Shown: one piece after another, positions 33,218 through 41,541 of the stretch
Numbering within the stretch: the stretch's first letter is position 1
Layout of the letters: the number at the start of each line of letters is the position of its first letter
Assembly (NCBI RefSeq): GCF_025460805.1
Contig: NZ_JAMXFJ010000035.1
Coordinates: 1 to 41,541 of the forward strand
Direction of reading: 5' to 3'
From: Microvirga sesbaniae
GTDB taxonomy: Bacteria; Pseudomonadota; Alphaproteobacteria; Rhizobiales; Beijerinckiaceae
DNA: 41,541 nucleotides
The notes under the pieces: model-generated
The model's input: only the letters and a program-made list of their open reading frames with translations
Told to the model about the DNA's origin: nothing
Databases searched by the model: none
Made by a program: the position numbers and the translations under genes

Positions 33218-34348
33218 ATGACGAGGTGGTGGAATCCCTACAGCCGGTTCGTGGGGCCGGGATTTGACGGCTTCTGGTCGGAACATCTCGCGCGACCGCG
33301 CAAGCTTCTGTTCATCGTAGGGGTTGGTTTCGACCCCCGCGTCCTCGGCCCCTTGCAGAAGATCGTCGCCGCCAAGCCCAACGCGGAGCGCCACTGTATC
33401 GCCATCGATTTCCAAGACGGCTTCACCGCCGACGAGGCGGCAGGGGCATTCCGTGACGTCAACCAAACCGGCCTCAATGCATTGTTCCCAGGCGGAAGTC
33501 TCGATGTCCGGCGCTTGGAGCCGAACGATCAGGACGGTATACGCAGCGTATCGCGCAACACGGCGCTCATGCTCGGGGACGTCCGGAGCTTCTCCGGGTA
33601 CACGGACATCGTTCTCGACATCAGTTCGCTGCCTCGGATCATCTACTTGACGATCTTGAACACGCTGTTGACTTGGCTTGTCGACAAGGACGCCGAATGG
33701 CCGCTTGGGGCATCGACGAACCTGCATGTGGTCTACGCAGAGGCCGCAGGCATCGACAGCCGCATTCAGAAAAAGGAGCTGGAGCCGGACCTTGCTCCAA
33801 TCCACAACCTGTCCATTCGCCTCGACGAAGAGGCAACGGAGGCATGGCCGACGGTCTGGTTTCCGGTGCTCGGCGAGGGCAACGCTGAAATCCTTGCGCG
33901 AATTGCCGATCATGTTGTGCCTGAGGACGTCTGCCCTGTGCTGCCGGCCCAGACCGCCGACCCGCACCGGGCGGACAACATCATGCATGAGGTCGGCGAG
34001 CAGCTGTTCGAGCGTTTCGAGGTCGATCCCCGTGACATTTTGTATGCCACGGAGGACAATCCGTTCCAGCTGTACCGAAGCCTTCTTGGTGCCATGCAGC
34101 GCTACGAGGAGAGCCTTGCACTTGTCGGCGGTGTCCGCTTCGTGCTCTCCCCCCTGTCCAGTAAGGGACTGTCCGTCGGTGCCCTGCTGGCCTGCTTTGA
34201 GAAGCGGTTGACTGGGAACCAGGACCAGGTGAGGGCGGGGCTCGCCTACGTCGAGACGAGGCGCTACGAGGCCGGTTCGCTGAGCGCGGACGACCATGGC
34301 GTGCCGGTTTCGTTGTGGCTTGCTGGCGAGTGCTACCGGATGGACTGA
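33218..34348 (+). CDS. Rossmann-like protein of unknown function, last gene of the rightward arm
   Basis: A 376-residue protein. It starts WWNPYSRFVGPGFDGFWSEH, then KLLFIVGVGFDPRVLGPLQK, a beta-turn-helix with a Gly-rich loop, as in Rossmann/CARF-type sensors. A second strand, YTDIVLDISSLPRIIYLTIL, follows. The C-terminal half is helical (DNPFQLYRSLLGAMQRYEES, KGLSVGALLACFEKRL, then YVETRRYEAG). No catalytic motif is seen. It lies 18 bp after the ATPase with GGGAGG upstream, so it is part of the operon. I do not recognise a family. It may be the sensor or the effector of the cluster. Confidence 0.6.
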   Translation: MTRWWNPYSRFVGPGFDGFWSEHLARPRKLLFIVGVGFDPRVLGPLQKIVAAKPNAERHCIAIDFQDGFTADEAAGAFRDVNQTGLNALFPGGSLDVRRLEPNDQDGIRSVSRNTALMLGDVRSFSGYTDIVLDISSLPRIIYLTILNTLLTWLVDKDAEWPLGASTNLHVVYAEAAGIDSRIQKKELEPDLAPIHNLSIRLDEEATEAWPTVWFPVLGEGNAEILARIADHVVPEDVCPVLPAQTADPHRADNIMHEVGEQLFERFEVDPRDILYATEDNPFQLYRSLLGAMQRYEESLALVGGVRFVLSPLSSKGLSVGALLACFEKRLTGNQDQVRAGLAYVETRRYEAGSLSADDHGVPVSLWLAGECYRMD

Positions 34349-35148
34349 GCGGCTGCCGCTCGACGCTTGCCCGACCTGAGCCGCCAAGCGATCAACGCCG
34401 ATGGCAGGTTTATCCTTGCTGGTCATGGTGGGGGCCTTGGGGTGCGTGACGTCAGGCATCATCATCCGCAATAACCTGCTCGCTAAGGCGTTGGCGGGCC
34501 GCTTAACGCGGCATCTGCCTGGATCGCCGAGCGGTGGGCCTAATAGAGACCCCGCTCCCGCTCGTGCTTGTCGTCCAACAGGGCATGCTCCTCCTTGGTG
34601 AGTTAGACCGGGAAGACGTAAGTCTCGGCCAAACCCGGACCATTGTCGCCAAGTCAACCCCCTGGTCACGGCGCAACAATCCCTGAAGATCTCCCTCGTC
34701 GTAGCCTCCGTTCTCCATGCGTATCCTCATCCGCCGCACGAAGCTGTCGTCGGAGAATGGCTCAAAGCCCCTGTCCTCGGGAGCTTCCCAGATCTTGAGG
34801 ACGGACAATCGACGGGCTAAGTGTTTAGCTGTTTGGTGGCGGAACGTTGTTGGGACCGGTGCGTTGGGCGACTGAGGAATATACTTGGCGCTTCGATGGC
34901 TCGCGGCGCCCACCGCGTGCCTAGTGGAAGATCTGATGCTGTCCCTTCATCCCCAAGCCCGCACCACCCCCGCCGTTCACCAGCAGATGAACCGCGCCGA
35001 GTTTTCCGGAGGCTGATTATGGAACAGCACAGTCTTAGGAGGTACCGCGTTGAGAAAGCATCAGTTTCTCTTGATCGGCGATATCGCTGGGAGCGGTTGC
35101 TGAGATCGGCAGATCGTGCTGCCCCGTAATCATCACGCTCAGTCCTGC
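34349..35148. other. Intergenic region with degraded coding traces
   Basis: No intact gene. On the minus strand at about 34560-34810 the frames LKIWEAPEDRGFEPFSDDSF, then MENGGYDEGDLQGLLRRD and, after a frame change and a stop, LTKEEHALLDDKHERERGLY look like a broken gene with no name. A 6-bp hairpin GAGCGG/CCGCTC overlaps the stop of 33218-34348. Confidence 0.4.
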
Positions 35149-35360
35149 TCGCTCATCGTGAGTCGTCGTGACGCACGGCAGACCACCAAGTTCGTCTCGT
35201 CCTACGCATCGAGCTGGTCAAGCGGATAGATCGCCGCTTTCCCGATTCACAAAGCTAGGACCGACACGCATCGCGCCAATTTCGGAGCGTTGCCGACCCT
35301 GATCTCGCCGCGATAACGCTCGGACACTTCTTCAGCTGTCAGGTACTTTCTCTCGCTCAT
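35149..35360 (-). pseudogene. Frameshifted AlpA/excisionase-like (HTH_17) gene
   Basis: From ATG 35358-35360 (GGAGCGG upstream) the reading is MSERKYLTAEEVSERYRGEI, then RVG. One frame shift later TLRNW and another later AMRVGPSFV appear, then IGKAAIYPLDQLDA, a stop where Trp is expected, and DETN. Joined, this is a short winged-helix DNA-binding protein of the kind used as excisionase or prophage regulator (TLRNWR, VKIGKAxxYPLDQLDAW). At least two frameshifts and a nonsense codon are needed, so it is dead. It is the right-hand mark of a mobile element. Confidence 0.6.
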
Positions 35361-35547
35361 CTCGGCACCGCTCCATCACCCGTGCTCACGGTGAGAATAG
35401 CTCCCAGTGATCACGGCTTGAACTGATCCGAGAGGCTGCCGGTGGGCAGAGTTGTGCCCTCACACGACTGCTTACCGCAAGTGCGCTGGGGCGAGACAAA
35501 AAGTCTAATAACCGGGCGCAGTGCGAGCCTAGCGACGCGCAATACTC

Positions 35548-36759
35548 TCATCTCAGGCGAATGGCGCGGATTTTTGCGCCCAAGCTTGGCCGTCCAACAG
35601 TGGCGGCACCATCGACTGCGGCATCGAGCAGGCTGGTTTTCGACATGAGGTGATGGACGCCCTCCCAGAGCGTTTTGGCAGCCTGGTGCTCCGCAATCGT
35701 GCGCTCAAGATGGTCGTCGTAGTGCTCGCCCTTGATCCGGTCGCGGCCGATGTAGAACAGGACCTGCAGGTCAGCGAGCTCTTCGACCGTGAGAAGCTCA
35801 AGAACGGCTTGGTATAGTTCGTGCGCGATCCGCGCCTCCTCTCGAAACTTGTCCCAGTCGCGATCGAAGTAGTCCATGCCGAGATCCTCGGGATCGTAGA
35901 CCTTCACGGGGTGCGCCTTGGCCCACAGTTCAAGCGCAGCGATCGCCTTGTCGTCGCTAAGGTAGCGCAGTTCGGATTCGAGACCAACCATGGCGGCGAG
36001 CGGGCGCGACCGGCGGATCGCATCAACGGCCGCAGAGAACTTGCGGCTCCCGAGCCCGAAACGCTCCATGACCTGCCGCTTCTTCTCATCGAAGCTCGGT
36101 TCGCACCACGTCGCGTGGTCGCCTAGCACGCGCGCGATCTCCTCGAGATCGGCGCGCGAGCACTCTTTAGTATGCGTCCCAGTCGGCCGCTCGTCCTCGA
36201 GATCGAAGAGCCGGTTCTTCAGGCGCTCAAGTATGGCGCTCATCGCGTCGATGCTGTGCCGAATCAGCGGCAGGTTGACGATCGCGATGCCGCCCAGGCT
36301 TTTTCCGCCGTCGCGATTGGTCGCGTAACGCAATTCCTGGCCATCCTCGTCGATCCCAGCCAGGCTGGTCACGAACGGCTCGAGCTCGCCAATAATCCGA
36401 ACAAGCTGGGCATCGCCGACGCCTGCACTGCGCAGGTGCTGCCAGTGCGAGTGGATGTCGTGGTTCACGGGATGGGTGGCCGCGATCATCTCAATCCGGT
36501 GCAGCCGGTCAATCGCGAACTTGAGCGACAGCTCCAGCGCGTGGCGGCAGTTGTAGAGGATCGGCATCGCTAGCGTGTCGCGGCTCGCGAAAAGGCGCTT
36601 GTCGATGACCGCGGCGATCAGCTCGCGGGCAGCTTCCAGGTAACCGTCGACATAGTTCAGAGCGTTGCCTTGAACGCCAACGCACGCGTTCCACTCGCCG
36701 TCGGCGATTACCTCGAAGAACGGGTCAATGGACTTGGGTTTCGTGCGGGTATCAGCCAT
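35548..36759 (-). CDS. Protein of unknown function with HEPN-like helix
   Basis: A 403-residue, mostly helical protein. Residues about 67-85 (MPILYNCRHALELSLKFAID) follow the 'RHALELxLK' helix seen in HEPN-like folds, but the RxxxxH catalytic motif is not evident, so nuclease activity is unproven. The middle part has DDKAIAALELWAKAHPVKVY, and the end is acidic-helical (LELLTVEELADLQVLFYIGR) then basic. No membrane segment. It lies between an excisionase remnant and SRAP, a place where defence or toxin genes are common. Single gene, start ATG 36757-36759 without clear ribosome site. Confidence 0.6.
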   Translation of the reverse strand: MADTRTKPKSIDPFFEVIADGEWNACVGVQGNALNYVDGYLEAARELIAAVIDKRLFASRDTLAMPILYNCRHALELSLKFAIDRLHRIEMIAATHPVNHDIHSHWQHLRSAGVGDAQLVRIIGELEPFVTSLAGIDEDGQELRYATNRDGGKSLGGIAIVNLPLIRHSIDAMSAILERLKNRLFDLEDERPTGTHTKECSRADLEEIARVLGDHATWCEPSFDEKKRQVMERFGLGSRKFSAAVDAIRRSRPLAAMVGLESELRYLSDDKAIAALELWAKAHPVKVYDPEDLGMDYFDRDWDKFREEARIAHELYQAVLELLTVEELADLQVLFYIGRDRIKGEHYDDHLERTIAEHQAAKTLWEGVHHLMSKTSLLDAAVDGAATVGRPSLGAKIRAIRLR

Positions 36760-36839
36760 TCGTGAGACCTAGCGCGACCGGCCAGTCGCTTCAAGTGATG
36801 CGGGCGGCGCTAGGGGTACGCCGTCCCTCAGGTCCAGCG

Positions 36840-36977
36840 CTAGGGCAGCTGGTTCTGAAGCGCCGCGACGGCCTCGGGTGAGCTTGGCTTCACATAGGTC
36901 CCGACCGTGACGGTGCCGACGTGCACGCCACGGGCGCGGAGATCCTCGAACACGGCTTGCGCGATCTCGGTAGACAT
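36840..36977 (-). pseudogene. Possible C-terminal fragment of a short-chain dehydrogenase
   Basis: A 45-codon frame STEIAQAVFEDLRARGVHVG, then TVTVGTYVKPSSPEAVAAL. The 'RGVHVxTVTVxGxVxPxxPExxA' pattern recalls the end of SDR-type oxidoreductases. It has no ribosome site and no upstream half. It is likely a remnant, but a real small protein cannot be excluded. Confidence 0.35.
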
Positions 36978-37393
36978 GTCTGACGTTACAAGCTCCCTGA
37001 TAACAGGCGAGAGTCAATTCGGGTCTCTCAGGTTGTAAGCGCGGCAACCCTGTTGGCCCGACCTTTGCTTCAAGCACCCCGATATGAAAAACGGCCGCTG
37101 TTGCCAGTGGCCGTGAAGTTTGTTGCTATACCAGGAAAATGGATAAATAGCGCGTGGGAAGGTACGGCGTATTGGTTGAGGAATGCTTATCTCGCCCGCA
37201 CAAACTTAAGACTAACAATGTCAAAGCTTATGGTTAATGCGCTGCAGGAAAGTTGCGTGGGCTAGATTGCATTGTTCAGAGTGTCGTTTGTTTGCCAAAC
37301 TGCTACTTGCGATTTTACCTCATAGGCTTGTTCGTCGGACTGAATTCCGAGGGCGATGGTAGCGCCCCACGCTCCGGCTGTGACGGTGACCGT
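36978..37393. other. Intergenic region
   Basis: 416 bp between a fragment and the SRAP gene. I see no gene, tRNA or clear hairpin here. Confidence 0.4.
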
Positions 37394-38047
37394 TCAAACC
37401 GGCACCTTCGCTTGGTCTGATCTCTCCCCCTCCGCAACAATTTGCAGCATGTCATCGGGGAGCGGTCTCTGAAGTTTCAGGGCCTCTTCAGTCGGAGCAT
37501 TGAGCCAGATGTCATATTCTTTAGGCGTGGTGAGGATGACCGGCATCGCTTTCGGATGGATCGGCCCCACTACGCCATTCGGCTCCGATGTCAGAAATGA
37601 ATAGAGCAGGTGTTCACCTTCGACAGGATCAGCCTTCGTTCCACGTACGCCGGTCCACGGCCGCCAAATGCCAGCAAATGCGGCAAGGGGGCGCTCTTCA
37701 TTCAGGGCGAACCAAACGGGTGTCTTACGGGGACGGGTATCCTTGTATTCTGAGAAGGACGTCAGGGGCACAAGGGCCCGGTACTGCGGCTTGAGCCAGG
37801 CACGCCAGAACGGCGAGCCAACATTGCGCACGTTCGTCACCGGATGATTGCCGACCTTCGGCGGAGGAGGGAACCCCCAGCGCATCTGGATCAGCTCGCG
37901 CTCGCCACCATGATTTCTGATGACCGGCGCCATCTGGTCCGGGAAGATCGCCGGCAGGGGAGGGAGGTTGCCTGCGCTATCGCGGGTAACATCGAAGGCC
38001 TGCCGCATCGAGGCCTGTGTTGCGTACGAGCTATAGAGATTGCACAC
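37394..38047 (-). CDS. SRAP (SOS response-associated peptidase) protein, HMCES/YedK family
   Basis: A 217-residue SRAP protein when started at GTG 38045-38047, which follows GGAAGG and makes Cys the second residue (VCNLYSSYA). This Cys must become the N-terminus after Met removal to form the DNA-protein crosslink at abasic sites. A longer ATG-started frame exists but would bury it. The other active-site residues are present: N72 (TNVRNV), E100 (SFSEYK) and H164 (GPIHPKAMPVIL). SRAP proteins protect abasic sites in single-stranded DNA and are often linked to SOS or phage response. It is divergent from the helicase gene, 204 bp apart. Confidence 0.88.
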   Translation of the reverse strand: MCNLYSSYATQASMRQAFDVTRDSAGNLPPLPAIFPDQMAPVIRNHGGERELIQMRWGFPPPPKVGNHPVTNVRNVGSPFWRAWLKPQYRALVPLTSFSEYKDTRPRKTPVWFALNEERPLAAFAGIWRPWTGVRGTKADPVEGEHLLYSFLTSEPNGVVGPIHPKAMPVILTTPKEYDIWLNAPTEEALKLQRPLPDDMLQIVAEGERSDQAKVPV

Positions 38048-38251
38048 GGGTGGAACCTTCCGTCTTGGCATCCGGGCGTTCGTTTCATCCAGGAGCATTT
38101 GTCTGCGCCCAACGTGACAATAAGCGCTGCCCCGCGCAACCCTTCAGGGTATAATCACTGCAATCGGCAGACCGCGTTTTGATTTGCGAATCATGACGCA
38201 TTTTCGGTCCGCCACTTCACTCGTTTTCCATTGTTTTCAGATCCTTGACCG

Positions 38252-41134
38252 ATGCGGCCAAACTCCAACCCTGCGGAATCCTTGCCTCAAATCTCCGTTT
38301 CGGAATCCGGCCGGCGGATCGGTGACAAGCAGGCTGAGCCCTATCAGGCTAGGATCGCAGCATCCGTTCGTGAGGCCATTCGACGGGGACGCTCAGGTGC
38401 GGTGCTTGCACCTACTGGCAGCGGCAAGAGTCTTCTGGCGGCTGGCGCCGCCGAAGACGCGATCGATCTGGGGAAGCCGATCCTTGTTCTCCATCCCGAT
38501 GTTTCCCTGCTGCGCCAGAACTATGCCCAATTCCAGAGCGTTCCGGCTGTCAGAGGGGCCCAGACCGCGTTCTACGTCGCCAAGAATGAGGTTATCGGCG
38601 ACGGTCCGATGATTCGGAATTCACTCGACGCAAATGTGATCCCCGCCACCAACATGTCTCTCGTCAACAAGCTCGATGACGAGGAATTCCTGCGCTCCCT
38701 CGACCGCTTCGGCAAAAGGGGAGGGGTGGTCCTTATCGACGAGGGGCACAAGGCTGCGGCAGATGAGCTCGCAAAGGTGCTCTCCCGCGTTGCCCATGCT
38801 GGTGGCTCCGGCATTGTTTTGACCGCCACACCATTCCGGACCGACGGCAAGGATCCGTTGGATGCCTTCGGTGCCAGCATCGAGCACGACCTGATCGACG
38901 TTGCCACCTATGACGAGGTCCTGGCGACGGGCCGCACGGTTCCCACCAGGTTCGATATCGCTACAGGAGAATTCGAGGCTCATCTCGGCACCGACGCCGT
39001 CCGGCTCATCGAGAGCGCCTTCCTCGCACTGCTGGCCGAGAACAAGTCAGTGGATCAAGCCTCCCAGCAGGCGTTCTCGCGGTTCTTCAAGGAAGGTGCG
39101 AGTGAGGGTGACAAGGCGATTGCTGCCCTCATCGTAGCCGCCGTCGCCAGGATCTGGGCGAAGCGTGCGGCCAGTGCCACCCTGGCGATGATCCATTGCG
39201 ACAGCGTCGAGTTCGCCAAGGAGCTCTCCGGCTATCTGGCTCAAGAATGCCTCCCTTCCGGTCATCGTAGGGAAGGAGAGAAGCCCCGCGTGGCCTTTGT
39301 CGTGGCCGGGGAAATCCGCGTCTGGCGCAACGGCACCGAGGTAGGGTTGAAGGACGGCGAGGAGCCAGGTCGCAAGATCAAGCGCGACGATCTCCTCGAT
39401 GCGGCCCGTGCCGGCGGCTTCGACATTCTGGTCAACGTGAATGCTCTAGGCGTCGGTACCGATGTTCCACAGACCGACCTCAATATCCTGGCCTGTCAGG
39501 AGCGATCCATCGGCCCGGTGAAGCAGATCAGTGGGCGAGGAGAACGGGCTCATAAGGCGTCTGGGAAGACGCACCAAGTCTTCGTCGACGTCGGCAATTC
39601 CATCCTGCGCATCTTCAGCGACATCGACGCCATGCGCCGGAACGATCCGGAGCGCTGTCGGCGTCAGATCCGCGGGCTGGCCGCCCCGATCCGGGAGCAG
39701 TTCGAGGCATGGTTCGACAAGGATCCCAGCCTTCGTGAGCAGATCGAGGAACGCCAGCGTCAGATCCGCCTCCGCATGGGCGAGGGGGATAGCGAGCAGT
39801 ACGACGATCCGCTCGACCCCACGATGGAGATTGGCGACGAGGACACCCTTCCGGTGCCGAAGCCCTTTGCGGCCGGTCTCATGGCGACCGGAATGCGTCG
39901 GTACGATTCCGAGACCAAGAGATACTCCAGCCGCGTGGCGCTGTTCTGCGACCTTAAAGAGTTCAGGCTTTTTGACGAGGAAGCTGCCCCGGATCTCCCG
40001 CGCTGGCTGGTTGCCACCCACGACGAACGGACCGGGGCGCAGCAGGCCTTCCTCTGCAAGACCCAGGATGTGGCCCGCAAGTACGTGGCCTTCGTTGGCA
40101 TCCGCCACGACGGCGACTATGAGAGCGCCAGCCCCACGGACAAGCAACGCCGGTTCCTCACGAGCCTTCAGCAGGCACGGCCTCTCGCACTCCCGTGGCT
40201 CACGGGATTTGCAGCACCGGCCAACGCGACCCAGATGTCGGCCGCCATCGATCTCCTCAAGGACAAGGCAGGACTGCTTGCCAGGTTGCTCAATGTTGCA
40301 GCTGTCCGGCTGGTCGAGCGGGCAACGGGTGCTCACAGCCTGCGGCCTGACCTCCGCTCGGTCGTTTTGGACCGGCCCAACCAACTCACCCCACAAAGGC
40401 GCGATCTTCTCGCCGCCTACTGCCGGCTGCGCCAGCGGTTCGCCGATCTCTATCCCTATGCGTTTGGAGGGAAGCCGACGGCTTTTTCCGTCACGACCTT
40501 CGACCCGAGCGTACTGCCTGAAATCAAGGCCATCGTGGCGAACACGAACGTGCGATTCTTCATCATCGACAACCCTGAGAAGGAAGAGCAACTCCGCCCG
40601 AGCCTCGCCGAGGGCCTGATCAAGTCCTCCATCGTGGCGGTCGGCCCGAAAGGTCCGAGCGAGCAGTGGATCCGACAAAAGGCAGGGTTCGGCCGCCATG
40701 ACGATGCAGCGCGTGCGCGGGAGCAGAGTTTCCGGGACTATCTCACCGACCTCGCCGATGGACCCGTGAGCAAGGACCAAGCGATGACAATCACGCTCGC
40801 AAGGACCGAGTATCTCGAGATCGTCGCTGCGAAGCCCGGGAAGGAACTCATCAGAGCAATGCCTTCAGCCGTGATGAACCTCTTGCTGCTCCTCGGAGAG
40901 GAAGGTGGGATGCCCGTGCCAGGGGAGCAGGTTGAGCTCATCCAGGACGCCATTCAGAAGAACCGGACAGACATTGCAGTCCCGTTCTCACTACCCCGGC
41001 TTTGTGCTCGATACGCCCAGCGACAGGTGCCAGCGCAGAAGAAGGTCCTGAAGGATCTGGAGAAGGCAGCAACCTTCAAGAAGAATCGGGATGCATACTT
41101 GCGCTCCCAGAAGCCGACATCCCTAGCTTCGTGA
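38252..41134 (+). CDS. Large SF2 (DEAH-type) helicase
   Basis: A 960-residue protein. Helicase motifs: I (Walker A) LAPTGSGKSLLA with K59, II (Walker B) VLIDEGHKAA (163-166), III LTATPFRTD (191-195), V VGTDVPQTDLN (401 on) and VI QISGRGERA (425-432). The N-terminal half is thus a complete helicase core of the UvrB/Type III-restriction type. Residues 480-960 have no motif I can name; acidic and Arg/Lys-rich stretches and a HEPN/AAA-like end are possible. Start ATG 38252. Its size and neighbourhood (SRAP, conflict cluster) suggest a defence or DNA-repair role. The likely substrate is double-stranded DNA. Confidence 0.8.
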   Translation: MRPNSNPAESLPQISVSESGRRIGDKQAEPYQARIAASVREAIRRGRSGAVLAPTGSGKSLLAAGAAEDAIDLGKPILVLHPDVSLLRQNYAQFQSVPAVRGAQTAFYVAKNEVIGDGPMIRNSLDANVIPATNMSLVNKLDDEEFLRSLDRFGKRGGVVLIDEGHKAAADELAKVLSRVAHAGGSGIVLTATPFRTDGKDPLDAFGASIEHDLIDVATYDEVLATGRTVPTRFDIATGEFEAHLGTDAVRLIESAFLALLAENKSVDQASQQAFSRFFKEGASEGDKAIAALIVAAVARIWAKRAASATLAMIHCDSVEFAKELSGYLAQECLPSGHRREGEKPRVAFVVAGEIRVWRNGTEVGLKDGEEPGRKIKRDDLLDAARAGGFDILVNVNALGVGTDVPQTDLNILACQERSIGPVKQISGRGERAHKASGKTHQVFVDVGNSILRIFSDIDAMRRNDPERCRRQIRGLAAPIREQFEAWFDKDPSLREQIEERQRQIRLRMGEGDSEQYDDPLDPTMEIGDEDTLPVPKPFAAGLMATGMRRYDSETKRYSSRVALFCDLKEFRLFDEEAAPDLPRWLVATHDERTGAQQAFLCKTQDVARKYVAFVGIRHDGDYESASPTDKQRRFLTSLQQARPLALPWLTGFAAPANATQMSAAIDLLKDKAGLLARLLNVAAVRLVERATGAHSLRPDLRSVVLDRPNQLTPQRRDLLAAYCRLRQRFADLYPYAFGGKPTAFSVTTFDPSVLPEIKAIVANTNVRFFIIDNPEKEEQLRPSLAEGLIKSSIVAVGPKGPSEQWIRQKAGFGRHDDAARAREQSFRDYLTDLADGPVSKDQAMTITLARTEYLEIVAAKPGKELIRAMPSAVMNLLLLLGEEGGMPVPGEQVELIQDAIQKNRTDIAVPFSLPRLCARYAQRQVPAQKKVLKDLEKAATFKKNRDAYLRSQKPTSLAS

Positions 41135-41184
41135 CAGCCAGCATGCTTCAAATAAAACCGGCTGTATCGAACGAAAAAGCCCCA

Positions 41185-41208
41185 GCCGAGAGTGTAAGGG
41201 ATCTCGGC
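41185..41208 (-). terminator. Hairpin with T-run on the minus strand
   Basis: GCCGAGA and TCTCGGC (7-bp stem, 10-nt loop), extended beyond a 2-nt bulge by GCCC/GGGC. On the minus strand it is followed by CTTTTTC, so polarity is leftward. It sits in the 320-bp gap 41135-41454 and may stop a leftward gene that lies mostly outside. The helicase ends 51 bp before it. Confidence 0.45.
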
Positions 41209-41454
41209 CAGGGCCAACTCCAAGCATTAGGGCTATGGAGAATGTTCGGGCTGATACGCAACGCGCCCGTTGCAGGCAATTTGGACCGGCCAGGCTTAAC
41301 ATTCGGTGTAGGCCGCTAATCCCAACCTAGAGCGCTGATGGTAAGAACCCAACGGAACGTAGTATCTCGGTGTTGCTAATAGGCGCTTGCGGCCCGCGCC
41401 TGTACTTGCGGCGACGCGGAGCCTATCCTAGGCCATCGCGGCAGGGCGCTGCAG

Positions 41455-41541
41455 ATGACCGATGAACTGGCATTTAGGCGGGAGGCCGCCGCCGAGTACG
41501 ATCATGCTTTTTCGCATGTCTCAGCCCATTTCGTTCCGTTC
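41455..41541 (+). CDS. Start of a probable class I SAM-dependent methyltransferase (cut by window edge)
   Basis: The first 29 codons MTDELAFRREAAAEYDHAFS, then HVSAHFVPF, run off the right edge. The 'FxxxAAAEYDRAFxHVSxHF' opening is common in small methyltransferases with a Rossmann fold. A GCAGGG lies before the ATG. The identification is tentative because the SAM-binding motif is not in the window. Confidence 0.4.
   Translation, partial: MTDELAFRREAAAEYDHAFSHVSAHFVPF

Noticed and set aside
32993..34669. 558-residue open frame on the minus strand
   Set aside because: It lies opposite the intact ATPase and Rossmann-like genes, which have ribosome sites and motifs; the frame is open only because of high GC.
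39531..40619. 362-residue open frame on the plus strand, +1 to the helicase
   Set aside because: Ser/Arg-rich, low-complexity shadow frame of the helicase.
39446..40780. 444-residue open frame on the minus strand
   Set aside because: Antisense to the helicase gene with no recognisable domain.
1..41541. CRISPR array, rRNA, complete insertion sequence
   Set aside because: No regularly spaced direct repeats, rRNA-like sequence or intact transposase frame was seen on either strand.

Overview
The window looks like a chromosomal segment from a high-GC alphaproteobacterium, most likely Hyphomicrobiales of the Methylobacteriaceae type (Methylobacterium or Microvirga). This is an inference. It rests on several polyhydroxybutyrate (PHB) granule-type proteins (phasins), a DUF6894 protein, a DUF3563 protein, a dodecin, a tRNA with anticodon CAT, and many short 'orphan' proteins of the kind common in that family. 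No ribosomal RNA or housekeeping operon is present to fix the genus.

Positions 1-25,400 are a loosely packed region of mostly single genes. They include a partial cupin regulator, a methionine-rich protein, an N-terminally degraded Anbu-type peptidase, a class III nucleotide cyclase, a PLP-dependent trans-sulfuration enzyme, a Crp/Fnr regulator, dodecin and a patatin-like lipase. A PHB-granule locus follows: a phasin and a hemerythrin-like/phasin fusion are transcribed apart from a shared region holding two perfect TTGTGC-N3-GCACAA palindromes. Next come the tRNA, a LuxR-type regulator with a degenerate receiver, a CYTH-like protein, a PilZ protein and a VirD4/TraG-like protein without a Walker A lysine. 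Two pairs of small paralogues lie here (3127/8231 and 14478/19199). Broken genes (Anbu, GNAT, metallophosphoesterase) show ongoing gene decay.

Positions 25,800-41,541 are accessory in character. The centre is a two-armed divergent cluster at 26,283-34,348. The left arm reads NADAR protein, SIS-HAD fusion, PfkB kinase. The right arm reads small HTH regulator, phosphoribosyltransferase-like protein, P-loop ATPase, Rossmann-like protein of unknown function. The 71-bp gap between the arms carries a direct repeat nested in an inverted repeat, a good candidate operator. The content (ADP-ribose or nucleotide-derived substrate, sugar-phosphate kinase, isomerase, phosphatase, PRPP-type enzyme, ATPase) suggests a nucleotide- or ribose-centred conflict system. 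It is flanked by a serine-recombinase-like remnant on the left and a frameshifted AlpA/excisionase-like pseudogene on the right, so it probably arrived on a mobile element now in decay. Further right lie a protein with a HEPN-like helix, an SDR fragment, a SRAP (HMCES/YedK-type) protein that must start at GTG to place its catalytic Cys at position 2, a 960-residue SF2 helicase, and the first 29 codons of a probable methyltransferase at the right edge.

All function calls come from reading translated sequence by eye. No database search was run.
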